A program made the translations under genes and the position numbers. From Phanerochaete sordida (Eukaryota; Basidiomycota; Agaricomycetes; Polyporales; Phanerochaetaceae), in contig BPQB01000021.1 of NCBI GenBank assembly GCA_019973155.2, forward strand, positions 372,001-436,000: a stretch of DNA of 64,000 nucleotides. Reading direction: 5' to 3'. Positions 8,780 to 21,722 of this stretch are shown one piece after another (position 1 is the first letter of the stretch; every line of letters starts with the position of its first letter). Below the pieces are notes generated by a model, which was given only the letters and a program-made list of their open reading frames with translations, was not told where the DNA came from and searched no databases.

Positions 8780-11700
8780 ATGCCCAGCAAGACTCGTTCG
8801 CAGCTTGCTCTGGGCAAACCCGACTATGACACTTTTGGTACCTCCTCCAAGAAGAAGGGAACAAAAGGTTCTGCAAGAAGCCTCGTGGCGACGTCGTCGA
8901 CGGAAGATTCATCGCCCACAGACGCGACTATGAACGAGGAGGAGGGTCTCTTCCCGCCTGCCAAGAGGCCAGCCTCGAGCGCGAAGGGAGAGGATGGAGA
9001 GGAGCTGCAGGAGAGAGTGATCAAGCGTGTCAAGCGTGTCACGGACGCCGACCACAGAGGCGAGTCCTCGAACCTCGAGACTTCTCCTCACGCGAGTACC
9101 TCCCAGCCACCGCCGTCAACGTCGTCCGGTTCAAATAAACCATCTTCAACAGGCTCTATTTCTTCGCCACGGCCCGCTGCTACAGACGTCACGCTTACCC
9201 CTCGCGCTCGCTCTATACCCATGGATGGTCCGATCCCCCATCTCGACCTCACGAAAGTGCCTCCGTCTCCTTGGCGCTCGCCCTCCAAGGGAAAGGCGAG
9301 GGAAATGCGTAGAATGCCGTCCGTGCCTCCCCCCGATGCTATTCGGGACGCGAACTCGGAAGCCCAGCACGACGCTGATGGGGATGTGAATATGGAAGAT
9401 GGCGGGACATCTCACGGTGCGCAAACTGAGGCGTACTGTCCTATCTGGGCTAACGAGGAGCTTTGCAGTACCCGACGCCGAACCCCGTCCGCCTCCATCG
9501 CGCACCCCTACTTCTGCATCCCTTGCGGAATCTGAGGAATACCTTGACGTGGAAGTGGCTGTCAAAACCCATGATGGTGAAGCAGACCCGGCTTCGCAAG
9601 CTGAGCAGGCACCTTCACATCCGCGGACTCCGTCGACTAGCCGACTGCCCGTGGCGTCTGCTCCAAAGCCTGCTGGGCAGCAAGTGCAACTTACACTTGC
9701 TCAAGCTTTCTCGTTCGCGACTCGCCCTGGTGCTGTCCCCGCCAAAGGTCTCAAGGCCAGGATGAAACCGAAGAACTCTTCCGGCTCGAATACCCCCATC
9801 ACTTCCAGCCACTCTACCCCAACAGCTACCACGTCTCATCTGAACAGCTCTAAGCCTGCTGTCAGAGAGAAGTCGAAACCAATAGTGGCTACGCCCCGCG
9901 CAAAAGCTGCTTCCTCTTCTACAGCTGTGGCCAGCTTGAAGCCTTCCGCGATCCCTGTTTCTCAGTCATTCAAGATTTCGAGCAGTGCTCCCGGAGACAA
10001 GACCCCTGGTCCGTCCGTTCCGAAGACCCCCAAAGCCGCGCCTTCCTTGCTCCCGAGAACACCGGCAACTGCCCGTCAGCGCTCTAAGTCTGTGGGACCT
10101 TCAGTAGCGAAGACCCCAGCACGAACATTCACGTCCGCTGAGGATGTTCAAGCACGGGGACGCTCGAAGACTCCGGGTGCAACAATTACGAAGTCAGCGG
10201 CGAAATCCCGACTACCACGGTCTCCGCCAAGAGTCACATCTCCTCCCACGTCCAATGCTGTCATTCCTCGAGTACAATCTCCAGAGGCGATGGATCCCCC
10301 TCGGCGAGGACGGTCGCCAACACCTCGGGGCCCGCCGTCACTACCATCTACGCCGTCAAGACTGAGCTCATTGTCCCCACTCACTGATGCGTCGCGTGAG
10401 GGAACACCTATACGCACTCGCGCTTCCCGAGAGGCGCTACCTGTAGACGATGCTGCTACCCCGAAACCATCGTCGGTTCTCCCCAAGGAGAACCCCAGCG
10501 CACCTCCAGTGACGGATGAGCCGTTGCCTGTTGCTCTTGACGTCCCTGCGCTATCGAGTATAGCAGGGCCTGTGCCGGAACCGTCCCAACCCGCCGTCCC
10601 ACCAGTACCTGTCCCGAAGCCTCGACGAAAGACCCCTTTCGCAAGACAAGCCTCGATGCCTCCTATGTCGCGGGCGCCGACGAGATCGTCGCTGCGACTC
10701 AAGGAGAACAAGAAGTATGTCGAGGAAAGCCCGGAAAGTCAGGAACTGAGTCTGCCGAAGAAAGTTAATGCGAAGGCCGGGACTAGTACAGGGTTGAGTG
10801 AGTCGATATCAGGCCAGTATACTGTAGTTTGTTTTCATTGTTTAAATCTCGTTAGACTCGGGCGTCGCTTCAACATCGCAAAGCAAGACTGTTCCTATAC
10901 GAAAGCGTGCTCAATCTGTCGCTGCGTTCGCCCGACCTACGGAAAGCTCCGCAGCGAAGTCCTCGCCAGTCAAGCCCCGTCCTCCGGCAGCGACCTCGCG
11001 GTTCTCGAACTCCAGGAGCATGTCAAGGCCTCCAGAGAGTACCATAGCGCGATCGACCGGCCATCGCAACGGTGCTTCCATCTCATCTCTTTCAAACCTC
11101 TCCATGGCTCTCGAGAAGTTCAACACACCCGCGTTCTCTCGTCCCAACACGAGCCTGGGTTTTAGCAGGGATCTGGACAGGAACTCCGATCCTGAGGAAA
11201 TGAAGATGGACGTCGACAGCGAGCCGCCGTCAGCTATGAGCAGCAACCCGCCAAGTACATCCTCAGTCGTAACATCGAGCGGCTCGAGGCCCGCTCCAAG
11301 ACCCACTCCAAGGTCTACGCCATTCCAACGAGCTTCCACGGTTGGACCGTCTCTGTCGACGTCCTCGTCAACCTCATCATCTGCCTCGCGCGCTGGGATC
11401 AAACGAAGCGAAGGCACGCAGAAGCTGACCACGCTCATGGGTCCGCCGCCTCTTCCCAAGGGCAAAGGTCTGCCAAACGGGCCAGCCAACGGAGCCGTCC
11501 CTCAGACAGACAAGCCTCGCATCAACGTTCACTCTGGCATCGTCCCTGGCAAGCCGCGGGGAAAGATGACGTTTGGGAATACGACCGCCACCAAGACTAT
11601 GTTCGGCATCGCGCCCATACCAGGCTTTCCCATCAGAGGTTCCCGCGTCACGCACAAGGCGAGCAGGATGACGAGCTTGCCGACCGTCGAGGGCAGTCCT

Positions 11701-12848
11701 GTGAAGGGCGGTGGAAACGTCGACGAGGCTGCAGAGGCCGCGGAGGAGGACGTGGCGATGATCACAGATTCGCCTGAAGAGGCGAACCCCTTCGCGCCTG
11801 GCCCGTCAGGCGCTGCATCGACACCGACGGATGTTCCGCCAGCAGCGGACGACACAACGCCCCAGCAGAAAGAGGCGAGGGCGGCCTACAAGGACGACTC
11901 CCGCAGAGTATCCATGGTCTCGCGCATGCTAGCGCAGTCTGCGGCTGCGTCGCCGATGACGCCGCCGCGCAAACCTCCCGCGTCCGAGGGCAAAGGAAAG
12001 GGGCGCGCTGTCAGCAGCACTTTCCCGTCGACGAAGGCGCAGGACGCGAGAACGGAGCCTGTTGCAAGAGGGACGGGCGCGGGTGCGCATGTGGCGCGGC
12101 CGCACCGGTCGTCAACCCTGACGTCCATGAGCGTCGACGCGTCGCCCGTCGAGGCCGGCGCCTCGTCGACGTCGAACACTTCGACTGGCACGAATGGCGC
12201 TACTACGTCTGTGAGGGTCCTCAAGGGCTGTGTTGTGTTTGTGGACGTCAAGAATGAGAATGGGCTGGACGTCGGATCCTTGTTTGTCGAGATGTTGCAG
12301 CAGATGGGTGCGAAGGTGCGTACTCTTGTCAGGCTTCGCAATCCGCTGTGTGTTGACACGAGATCAGATCTTGTCGCGCGTCGGCCAGAGCTGTACGCAT
12401 ATTGTGTACAAGGACGGCTTGGCCAGCACGTCAAACCGCTGGCGGTGAGTCCCAGTACCCCACTACGGAGTGTCATGGTATGCTGAGCATATTTCTTCTA
12501 GTGCGCTGAACGATCCGAAGCCTCTTGTTGTCGGCATCGGTTGGGTCGTGGCTTGTGCAGAGCAGAAGGCGCATGTTCCAGAGCAGAAGTATCTTATCAG
12601 CATGGACATGGAGAACATCGCTGGCACGAACAAGGCACGTTTTTGTGTATTGCTTGTCGGCTGCGCGCTGACAGCGTGTATTTCAGCGGCGAAAGTCATT
12701 CCTTCCCAAGAATATCTTGGAGTCACCCGAGCGACCATCGCAGTCGCCGCAGATACCGCCTAACGCGGGGGATACTAGTGGAGATCGCTCCCTAGAAGTG
12801 ACGTTCTCACGTACGCTCTCCACTACTCTCCATCGATGCTCTCCTTAA
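8780..12848 (+). CDS. BRCT-domain protein, microcephalin-like
   Basis: Six exons (8780-9416, 9469-10797, 10856-12315, 12368-12444, 12502-12634, 12687-12848) give 1265 aa. Residues 1 to about 1100 are Ser/Pro/Thr-rich and look disordered, with many SP/TP sites that CDKs or MAPKs could use. The only fold is a C-terminal BRCT domain (about 1106-1210): LKGCVVFVDV, then MGAK, THIVYKDG and the BRCT tryptophan in VGIGWVVAC. The order resembles BRCT1 of MCPH1, including a basic KRRKSFLPK after the domain, recalled from knowledge of MCPH1. BRCT domains bind phosphoproteins in DNA-damage and cell-cycle control. The intron at 12635 is GC-AG (AAG|GCACGT); a GT alternative 4 bases on changes the tail frame. 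Confidence 0.82.
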
Positions 12849-13741
12849 TCTAATGCAACGCTGCAGCGGCTTCTGAGGGTGCCAGTGCCAACAATTCGTT
12901 CGAGCATCTTCCACCGCTTGAGCGAGTGCGGCGTCGGCAGAGTGCCTTGTTCAATACACTCTCGTGATATACGATACGTTCGTTCACTCATTGGTGTAGC
13001 ATACATCCGCAATGTACATACATACTCGCATACTGACATCTTACCACGGTGCTCCGAGACCGGCGTGATCTGAAGAGCTGTCAGCCTGTCAAGCGTCGGC
13101 AAGTGCAGACAACGGTTGCGTCGTGAACACGACAAACAAACTTCTGACAGGGAAAGTATGTACCTTACTTTGTCTGCTAGGCTCACAACGTTGCGAGGGT
13201 GTGGTAAGATAACAGGGCTAGAATTACAAGCAGGCACCATTAGAGGGTCTATGTACAGCCAGATCACCTAGCATAAGGGACGCTATTGATACACGAATAC
13301 CGAACCTAGTAACACATCCTGGAAGCTGTCTAGGGGCGCCACGGAATGAACACGCGGCCGTCAAAAGTGGGAAGAGCCAAGGCAACAGCGAAAGAGCAGG
13401 GTCAGCACGAGCAGGCGCGAGAGCAAGCAAACCAAAAACATAGATAAAATTGCGCAACGCAAGGAGAGTGAGGCACTACATGGCAGTCTTGACTGGGATG
13501 CAGCGGGCCGGGGGTTGCAACGCGGGACGGCGTGTCCTTGGGCGAAGGGGTGCGAATAAAGGATGGAGGCGAAAACGATGGGAGGCGCGATAAAGGACGG
13601 GATGACCGAGAGTAGCCGTTCGGTCAGCAAGAATAGCCTGCGCGAGAGCTCAGCTCGTGTGCGTCTTGGAGAGGAGGAGAGCGACGGACAGGAAGAGGAT
13701 ACACAAGAAGTCCAGTGGGATGCGAGAGGCGAGAGGCGGGA
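12849..13741. other. Intergenic between convergent genes
   Basis: No recognisable coding sequence. It contains the 3' ends of the BRCT gene and the secreted-protein gene on the other strand. Confidence 0.5.
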
Positions 13742-14469
13742 TCAGTCGGAGGCGCGCTCGGGCTCAGGCTCGCGCTTGCAGTACGCGACATTGAAGCAGG
13801 TGGGCGCAGGCTCGGGGTCCGCCTCGCGGTCTTCGAGCTCGACGGGGTCGCGGATGATAATGTCGACATCACCGTCGCGCTGTTCGAGCTCGGGTTCGCG
13901 GATGATGATGTCGACGTCGTCGCTGCGCTCCTCGACAGGCGTGAGATCGCGTGCTTCGAACTCAACCTCGTCGCGCTGAAGATCTTGTGAGTCGCTTGTC
14001 ATACTACGTGGCGAGGTTACATACCTTGTACAGGCTGCTCTCGCAGGCGCCGCCCCGGCATGTCTCCTCCACAACTACAACAACCGCGACAGTCTCGCGC
14101 TCCGCCTCAGGCGGCTGTGAGACCGGTGACGCATCCTGTGGGTACAGGTTTTCGAGGAAGTTGACAGGACTAGAAGACGAGCTGGATGGGACGATTGCTG
14201 CGATGAAAGCCCAGAGCTGCAAAAAAAAAATTAGAAAACATCCGCTGCTGCGGTTGAGTTTCGGCGTACCGAAGAGGAGGTGCCGGAGCAGGAAATGCCG
14301 GATACGCATGGCACAGCGGCGGTGGGATAGATCGGTGCGGCTTGCGCAAGGGGCGCGGCTGTTGAAGCGCAGGTTAGCCAACTGCAGAGAAGCGTAAAGC
14401 GTGAACCTCACCACCAACGAAGAGAGCAGAGATCGCGAAAGCGCGGGTGAGGATGAAGGTGGGCTGCAT
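13742..14469 (-). CDS. Small secreted protein with acidic VDIII repeat
   Basis: Four exons (14412-14469, 14270-14358, 14025-14216, 13742-13975) give 190 aa. Residues 1-26 form a signal peptide ending LAQA before AP. A Ser/Pro-rich middle includes a valine run (VAVVVVV) and four Cys. After the dibasic KR at 113-114 comes an acidic segment with two 16-residue repeats (DDVDIIIREPELEQRD and GDVDIIIRDPVELEDR, residues 132-163). A second KR at 180-181 is followed by a short tail. Kex2 could release a peptide of about 66 residues. I recognise no family. The splice into exon 4 uses the acceptor at 13976, which alone gives the repeat frame. A TATA-like TTATAAG lies at 14603-14609 (minus). Confidence 0.68.
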
Positions 14470-16237
14470 CGCGAAGGTGAAGAGGAACGGAGTATGAACA
14501 GGAAAGTAAGAGAAGATGAGGAAAGTGTCGCGTTGACTGAGGACGGGGTAAGCGACCTTTGAGGATATGCTTGCCTGACAGCTGCCTTGTCTGCGTCCGT
14601 TTCTTATAACCAACCCGCCTGGTAACGAACGTTCAGGACATTCTGGACCACAAACTCGGCGCATTTGCGAGGTGTGCCGGGCTGCACCATTTCAAGCCGT
14701 GCACTTGTCCGTTGCGAGACGCACAGTTCAATGGAGACAAGATGGACCATACTGGGAAAATTGGAGTGAGAAACTCATTTGATGGAAAGGCTGTCGTGTT
14801 CCCTCAAGCCGCAGTATAAGCTTGTGTCCCGATTTGGGTGTCGCATTCAGAGTTCGCCCACACGTGGCGGAGAATATTTACTGGTGAATATCGTGGACGG
14901 TTCTCCCTGCCGAGTGCATTAGAATGAAGAATGTAGAATAATGGAATACTCACATTCGTTAACCGCCTCGCCTGAAAGTCAAGCGGGCAGGACAACGAGT
15001 CGACGGGGCGCAGGATGAAGCTGAGTCTAGGCGGCAGCGAGGCGCTTGCTTCAGCGCCCCGGCCGAAGGCGAGACCGGCACGGTGCAATGTCCTCTAGAT
15101 AGAACCGTGGGTGGTCTTCGTGTGCGTGGTCGAACATGCGGAATCTAGCTCACCGAAACACAAGGGCAGAGCAGAGTGTCTCCCTGAAACGCCGAAGCAA
15201 CTTCCGTTCGTCCCTGAATATCACGATCAAGGCCACATAGCGCGCCGTACTGTCGTCCGCATATGGCAACGTCAAAGAGTTGCCCCAGCGACGTCTTCCA
15301 TGGGCCGGGCGAGCAGGGCCTGAATGAGCGATCGTCAGTGCCACCGTCACTCTGTTAGCATATCAGAATGTGCAGAGACGCACGCCCAGACTGCCCATCC
15401 ACAGCAAGTCCGGCCACACTGGAGATGCAGAAGATTGCTCCCTGAAGCCTGAATCATCGCATCCGTAGCATGCTGTAGGTGGAATGTTCCAGTGAGGCAC
15501 GTCGGTATCCGGCATTCGAGGCAAGCTGAAAGGCGTCGAAGGCACATGCACTTCCAGGCAGTTTCTGGCGAAAGTTACGGTTTGCATTCGTCGTGGAGCA
15601 AACTGCGGGACAGTATACCGCAGGCATCAACGTGTCGACGTATACACATGAATGTACGGCACTTGAGGAGGCAGCTACGGGGCTGTCGAGGCTCGGGTGA
15701 GCCCGCCACTCGTCCAAGTTAAGCTTGGCTGGAAGACGTACGGCGTCAGAAAACGGAGAGAAATACAAATAACATCGCGGTTCCGTACCACGTAGAAAGT
15801 CTGAAGCATTGCAGGACTGCCGACGTCGTCGACGTAGCAGAAGAAAGAGGAGGGACGGTGCACAACCAGGACGGCGCAGGACGCAGACCACGACGACCAA
15901 ATCCGGAAAGATGTGACTGAGGTGACATCACGGCGCGTTTGTCACTTGTGTGTCGGGCGAGGCGGGCATGCAATTGCAGCGTGCATCCCATCTCCTCCCA
16001 TCCTCGATGCTTTTATAGGATCCCTACCTCACTGGGTCGACACTGGAGACTGGTTGGAGGGCTTGCTTATGCTCTCGCGTCTCGAAGATACCACAAACAC
16101 GACACATACCAGCCGAAGCGGCCTCACAATCCTTACGACGAACTCACGACTGTATACGACGCGACACCTGTAATTTATTGCTTATTTGAACCCACCGGAC
16201 GCGAAGAGACTGCATTTCCTTGATCTCCTACTTGAAT
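14470..16237. other. Intergenic, no gene supported
   Basis: ORFs of 80-150 codons occur on both strands, but none has a recognisable motif or joins into a spliced model. TATA-like TTTTATAGG near 16011 may serve the DUF300 gene downstream. Confidence 0.45.
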
Positions 16238-19200
16238 ATGGCGGATATCGTGAACGGGAGATGTCACAACGAGAAGGCTCCGGAGAAAGGGCCTCCGCTT
16301 TTCGAGCACGGCAAGCTCATTGTCCAAGGTGTGTGGTCTACGTTTGCTACGTGTTTTTGGTCTCTCAACGTCTTGTCTGCAGCCCATGATGTATGTGCTC
16401 GAGTCTTGTGAGTTTGAGGACCATGTTCACTAAATGCTCTTCGTAGATTGGCTGGCTTGTAACCGGCATCTTCACTATCGCCTCTTGCATGATCTCCTTC
16501 TGGCTCATGAGCAAGCACCTACGATGGTACACCAACGTATGTCTTACACTGGTACTGCACATACGTCAGGGTTAACACTAGACTACTCATGTCTCAGAAA
16601 GCAGAGCAGCGCTGTGAGTGTTATTCACGAGCACAGTAGATGAGGCCAATCACTCAACATGACCCAGATATCGTACGAATTCTGCTTATGGTGCCAATAT
16701 ACTCCATCGTGAGCTTTGCATCCTATCTGTTCTGGGTAAGCTGTGCGGACCATGTACCGCATATATCGTGGTTAACCAGCGTACTATCAGAATCACTCCA
16801 CGCCGTTGCTGCTCCTGCGTGACTGCTACGAGTCCACCGTACTGACATCATTTTTCTATCTGCTCCTCATGTACATCTCGCCTGATGTCGAGGAGCAGAA
16901 GGAAGTATTTCGAAAGGTACGTCCGTTTTAGGCACCTGGCACGTCTCCTTGGCACGACTGCACACGCGCCAGCGGGGCCTTCCTGAGCCGAGCGCATCGT
17001 CGAACTACGATGCCGTCGCCACTGCTCCCCGCTTCCGACGAAAGACTACGGGCTGATCAGGGTCGTTCAATCTCATAGGTTGGCCTCTCGCGTGAGAACG
17101 ACCGAGAGCGGAGACGAGCGGGGGAGCCGCTCAAGAAGTGGATGTTTCCATTCAGTCGCGTCCAGTGGAAACCTGTGGTGAGTAATCATCGCCGGTGATT
17201 GGTGTCATGACACTGAAAAACGTCCATGTGGCCGTGTGCAGGATGGTCTGTACTTCTTTCAGCTCATGAAGTGGGGCGTCTTGCAGTATTGCGTTATCCG
17301 CCCGACGTGAGTGAAAACTCCGCCTCGTGCCCTTGCACACTCTCACGTCTATCCTAGTACAACGCTGGCAGCGCTCATCCTAGATTACGTCGGACTCTAC
17401 TGCGAAGACTCGTGGGGCCCAGGATGGGGACACCTTTATGTGAGTGCAAACCGCTGTGCCGAGCACGCCTCGTGCCGACGCTGCTCTAGATCTCCGTTAT
17501 CGTCTCCGCGTCGGTGTCGGTTGCCATGTACTGCCTTCTGCAGCTTTACATGCCGATCAAGGAGTACCTAGCACCCCAGAAGCCTCTGCTGAAACTGTTC
17601 GCCGTCAAGGCCGTTGGTTAGTGCGAGCCGGCTTGATGGCGAGAACACCGTGCTGACAGGCTTTCAGTGTTCTTGACATTCTGGCAGGCGTCTGCCTTGT
17701 CTATGCTGGCTACATTTGGCCTTGTGAAGGACGTCAGTGTATTCTTGGCCTTGCGCTTGTCCTGTGGCTGACAGATCTTACAGACCCAGTACATGACAGC
17801 GGACAACATCAACATCGGCATTGGCGCAATAATGGAGACGGTCGAGATGACGATCTTCGCCATCCTGCACTTCTGGGCCTTCAGCTACAAGCCGTACGTC
17901 GTCGGCCCGCCAACAAGCCGCCTGCGTTCGCTCGCGCACGCCTTCAACTTCGTAGAGACGCTGCGGGAACTGTGGGGCGGGCTCGTGTACATGGGTCGGC
18001 GGGCGCGCGGGCGCGAGGTGGACGTGCAGGCGCGGAGGCAGGCAGCGCTCGCGAACGTCTTCGGGAAGAGCCGCCACGAGATTCACGGGCGCGTCGCGTC
18101 GCTCACGGCGCCGAAACCCACGGAAAAGCCCACAGAGAAGCCTGAGGACAAGCCGCTCGGCGTGCGCGTCGCCGTCGAGGAGACCGTGCACGTCAACGCC
18201 GAGCGCCAGTGGCTCGGCGTCGGCGACGACTATGCGTATGGCCTCGCGTACCATGAGCGCCGCCGCCGCGAGAAGAGCGATGGGCTCGAGGAACAGATCG
18301 AGAAGGAGCTCACTAGTAGAGGGTATGGGCGACGTCGTGAGTAAACTATCGCCCGGGACGAGCATGTGTACTGATGAGCTCTCGCAGAGCCATCTGATAA
18401 TCGGGCGAGGTACGACCTGCTGCAGCCTACAGAGCCCGCGCAGCCTCCCGCACGGCGGCGTTCTGGCCAGTCGCAGTCATGGTGGCGCAACATCTACAAC
18501 CGTCTCTCGCAATCGGAACCTCTCGAGGACCGATCACCTACCATTGACAGTTTGCCATACGTCCCTGAGAAGTCACCAACTGATCAGCAGCGGCTGTCAT
18601 ACAAGCCGCGACCGCGGCGAGTGGACAACGCAGCCTTCGACCCTCGGCAGCATCTCTACGATGACCCTCCGCCTCCGTCGGCGATTCGTAGCTATAGAGA
18701 GAGCAAGTCAAGCAGGAAGCGCTCGGAGTGCCAGGACGCCGCCTCCGGCCCAGTGCATAATCCTGTCGTGTTGAACGCATTCGGAGCCTCACATATCCGC
18801 AGTGTACCTCCTGCGCGGCCGCCATCTGCCCCGTCTGCGCCTTCCGCTAACAGTACCCCATACTCTCGCCGCCAGTCACTGCCCCCGACGCCCTCCACGA
18901 ATCGCTCGGACAGCTTCTTCCACCGGGCGTTCCCTGATTATCCGGACACGTCGCCGTTTTCAGCCACGACCTCGCTGCCGTCGCCCTCGGGTGCATCCCA
19001 TGATTCGAGAGTGCGCCTCGCGAACCGACCGCGCGCGGTTGGCACCTCGGAGGTCCTTTCTGCCGTCCCACAGGTCGTGCATCCCTACGACCCGAGCGGC
19101 CCTGCGCCGGCGGATGTCACTAGCGCCTGGCCGGTTGCTCATGTTCGAGATGTCGCTCGACTTCCCGGGCCCTCGAGTGGACACTATGTTCGAGAGCAGC

Positions 19201-19622
19201 AGTATGCACCCCCGCCATCCGCACATCCTCCGCTTTCCTCGCCGCCTGGGGTAACTCTGCCCTCACCGCGCCCATTGCCAGTGGTCAAGTCACGCCTACG
19301 CCGAGATCAAATCGTGCTCCCTACCCCTCTCGCGCCGGACTCCTATCCCTCCGCCTCTGCTCTGCCAGGCCGGTACCCCTCCGCACCTGCTCATGCAGAA
19401 CGTCCGAACTTTGCTATCCGGCCCCCGCCAGATCCGTCAGCGCCATCGCAGCTCCGCCGCTCGCGGCACGGTAATCAGCGGCGGCACAGCTATGCAACCT
19501 CTGAGCAACAGCCTCGGGGGCATGCGTCGCGTCGAATATCATTTCCGCTTCCCGAGTCCCCTATCGTCGAGGACGTACAGTTTCCATTTGTTCCTGCGCC
19601 TGGAGAGCTGCCGCGTCCATAG
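16238..19622 (+). CDS. DUF300/organic solute transporter-alpha family membrane protein (Hfl1/TMEM184-like)
   Basis: Thirteen exons give 874 aa: 16238-16328, 16383-16390, 16447-16536, 16598-16613, 16668-16735, 16791-16916, 17079-17177, 17242-17306, 17358-17439, 17490-17616, 17668-17732, 17784-18336 and 18388-19622. Residues to about 315 carry the seven-helix DUF300 core, with LRDCYESTVL, KWGVLQYCVIRP, ILDYVGLYCEDSWG and the GALLET-like GAIMETVEM. The remaining 550 residues are a hydrophilic Pro/Ser/Arg-rich tail. Yeast and fission-yeast Hfl1 are vacuolar DUF300 proteins that bind Atg8 through their C-terminal region, so a vacuolar role is likely but inferred. Exons 2 and 4 are only 8 and 16 nt; both are needed to keep the frame and the conserved AHDIGW and KAEQRYIVRI. 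Confidence 0.9.
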
Positions 19623-20288
19623 CGCGGTATCTCTCGCTTACGACCTGTCATGACCTGTCACGAATTGCTACGATTACGACTATTGTATGTACTGCTTTAC
19701 TATAAGTGCTGCAGAGCTTTCTTGCTGTGAATGTGTGCCGCGCCGCCCCGCGCGATTCGCTGGGAGGATCTGCGTCGCCATACTCGGTAACCGGAGGCTT
19801 GAGATCCTATTAGGAACAAACAAAGTCGGTCCGTCGTCCGACCAGATGAGGAAGGCGTCGGGATGGGCCTACCAGACGCCAGCAGGTCGCTGACTCTCTT
19901 TCCCTTTCTCTTACCTCTCCCTGTACGCTACCAAAATCTCACTCACTCAGAGCATGACGAAAAAATCCGTGCTCTTCATCTACTACATACTTCGCACCCG
20001 CCTGCATTGCGATATCCTGAACTGGCTTTCCCATGAATCGGGACCCGAGCCTCGCATCCTCGACTGTCATTAACAGCACCCGTCACGACGTATCCACCAC
20101 GCCACAACGTTTTCCATTTCTCTGAAACCTGCAAGATGCGGCAAAACAGTATAGACGGCTTCTGGGAGTTTCTGAGGTTTGTCAGCAGTAGATGACATCG
20201 ATGCTGATATTTGTTCTAGTCGAGTGTGGGAAGGCGACACCACTACTCGCTGCGCTCGCTGCCTCCTCTATCTCTGCATCTGCCAGCC
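19623..20288. other. Intergenic, no gene seen
   Basis: Separates the DUF300 gene from the NmrA-like gene; no coding signal or clear TATA box. Confidence 0.5.
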
Positions 20289-21304
20289 ATGGTGAAGTAC
20301 GTTCTGACTGGTGCGACTGGCCAACTCGGCTCCCGCGTCTTCAAGAACCTCATCAAGCTCGTCCCTGGTGCGTCCCGCCGCCGCCTTTCCAGTCCCTGTA
20401 CCGACCCTGCACAGCGAGTGACGTCATCGTCTCGCTGCACAACCCCGACGGCGCGACGCCTGAGATCCTGAGCTCGGGCGTCGAGGTGCGCAAGGGCGAC
20501 TTCACGCAGCCGGAGACCCTCGACGGCGCATTCGCGGGCGGCGACAAGCTGCTCATCGTCTCGTACCCGTCCATCGCGTACGACATCCGCGTGAACAGCC
20601 ACAGGGCCGCAATCGACGCTGCGAAGCGCGCCGGCGTCGCGCATGTGTACTACACGAGCCTCATGTTCGCTGGCGACAGCCAGGCCGCTGTCATGCAGGC
20701 ACACCTCGCGACGGAGAAGTACTTGAAGGAGAGCGGCCTCACGTACACCATCATCCGGGAGGGTATCTACAGCGAGAGCTACCCGCTCTACTTTGGCTAC
20801 TGGAAGCCCGGCAGGCCGGGCAACGAGGTGAAGGTGCCGCACGGGGACGGGGGGATCGCTTGGGTATGCAGGGACGATCTGGGCGAGGGCACGGCGAAGC
20901 TTATGGTGTCGGTACGTGGTCCTCCCTTCGCCCTATTTGCCCTCGCTGACATCTCGGCGCATCAGGACTCACACAAGCACGAGACCGTCCTCTTCACCGG
21001 CTCGAGAGCAATCACGCTTTCCGAGCTCGCCGGCATTATCTCCGACGTCGCGAAGATAGAGCCTCCGCTACAGCTCAAGGTCGTCCCCGAAGACGAATAT
21101 GTCGCCAGCAACGAGGGCGGTGAAGATCTTCTCAGGAAGTGGGCGTCGACCTACCCTGCCGTAGCTCGCGGCGAGCTGGCCGTGGTCGACCCGCTCCTGC
21201 GCCAGATCCTAGGGCGGGATCTGAAGACGTTTGAAGAGACACTGAATGAGGAGCTCAGTATCAGCAGCAGCAGCGACGCGGCTGTTCAACGGTACTCGAA
21301 GTGA
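20289..21304 (+). CDS. NmrA-like NAD(P)-binding protein (atypical SDR)
   Basis: Three exons (20289-20367, 20415-20911, 20966-21304) give 304 aa. The Rossmann dinucleotide motif TGATGQLG is at residues 7-14. It is followed by RKGDF (the usual Asp-containing turn after beta-3), AAKRAGVAHVYYTS and TIIREGIYSE, all typical of the NmrA/HSCARG and QOR2-type azoreductase group. The second intron has no in-frame stop, but its donor GTACGT and the aligned family length favour splicing. These proteins act either as redox sensors that bind NAD(P) or as quinone/azo reductases. The classic SDR YxxxK pair is not evident, as is usual in this group. No targeting signal is seen. Confidence 0.88.
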
Positions 21305-21722
21305 CGAGCCTGCATAGTGAAGCTGCAAGATGGCCGTATTTTTTTTAACTTGCATATCCTTTCGATCTACTTGTGCATGGACTCAGAGAGAGACTCGACG
21401 ATGGAGGCAGCTACAGTATAGTCAATACCAGTGACTGCTGGTCTTCTTATAATGCTTGACGGTTCCTTCCGGGTTGCTATGTACGCTGCGCAGATTGTGG
21501 CGCCTATACACAGAGTGGTAAGCACGATTTTGCTGGTCTAAAAACCTTGGTAAAAACTGGGCACGATCGATGTATCTCGGTCCGGTATTTTGGGGACAAA
21601 AACCGGATGTAGATCCGAGGTAAAATCGTACCTTTGGTGGAGAATTCACGGTTTTCACACGGTTCGTTCCCAGATTTGGTACGCCACAATGTTAATGTAG
21701 AGTCAACCCAAATTCCTGTTAT
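21305..21722. other. Intergenic, relatively AT-rich
   Basis: A stretch at 21500-21700 is more AT-rich than neighbouring DNA, but no gene or element is recognised. Confidence 0.45.

Noticed and set aside
15454..15900. 148-codon minus-strand ORF
   Set aside because: No domain, signal peptide or neighbouring exon could be found; open frame alone is weak evidence.
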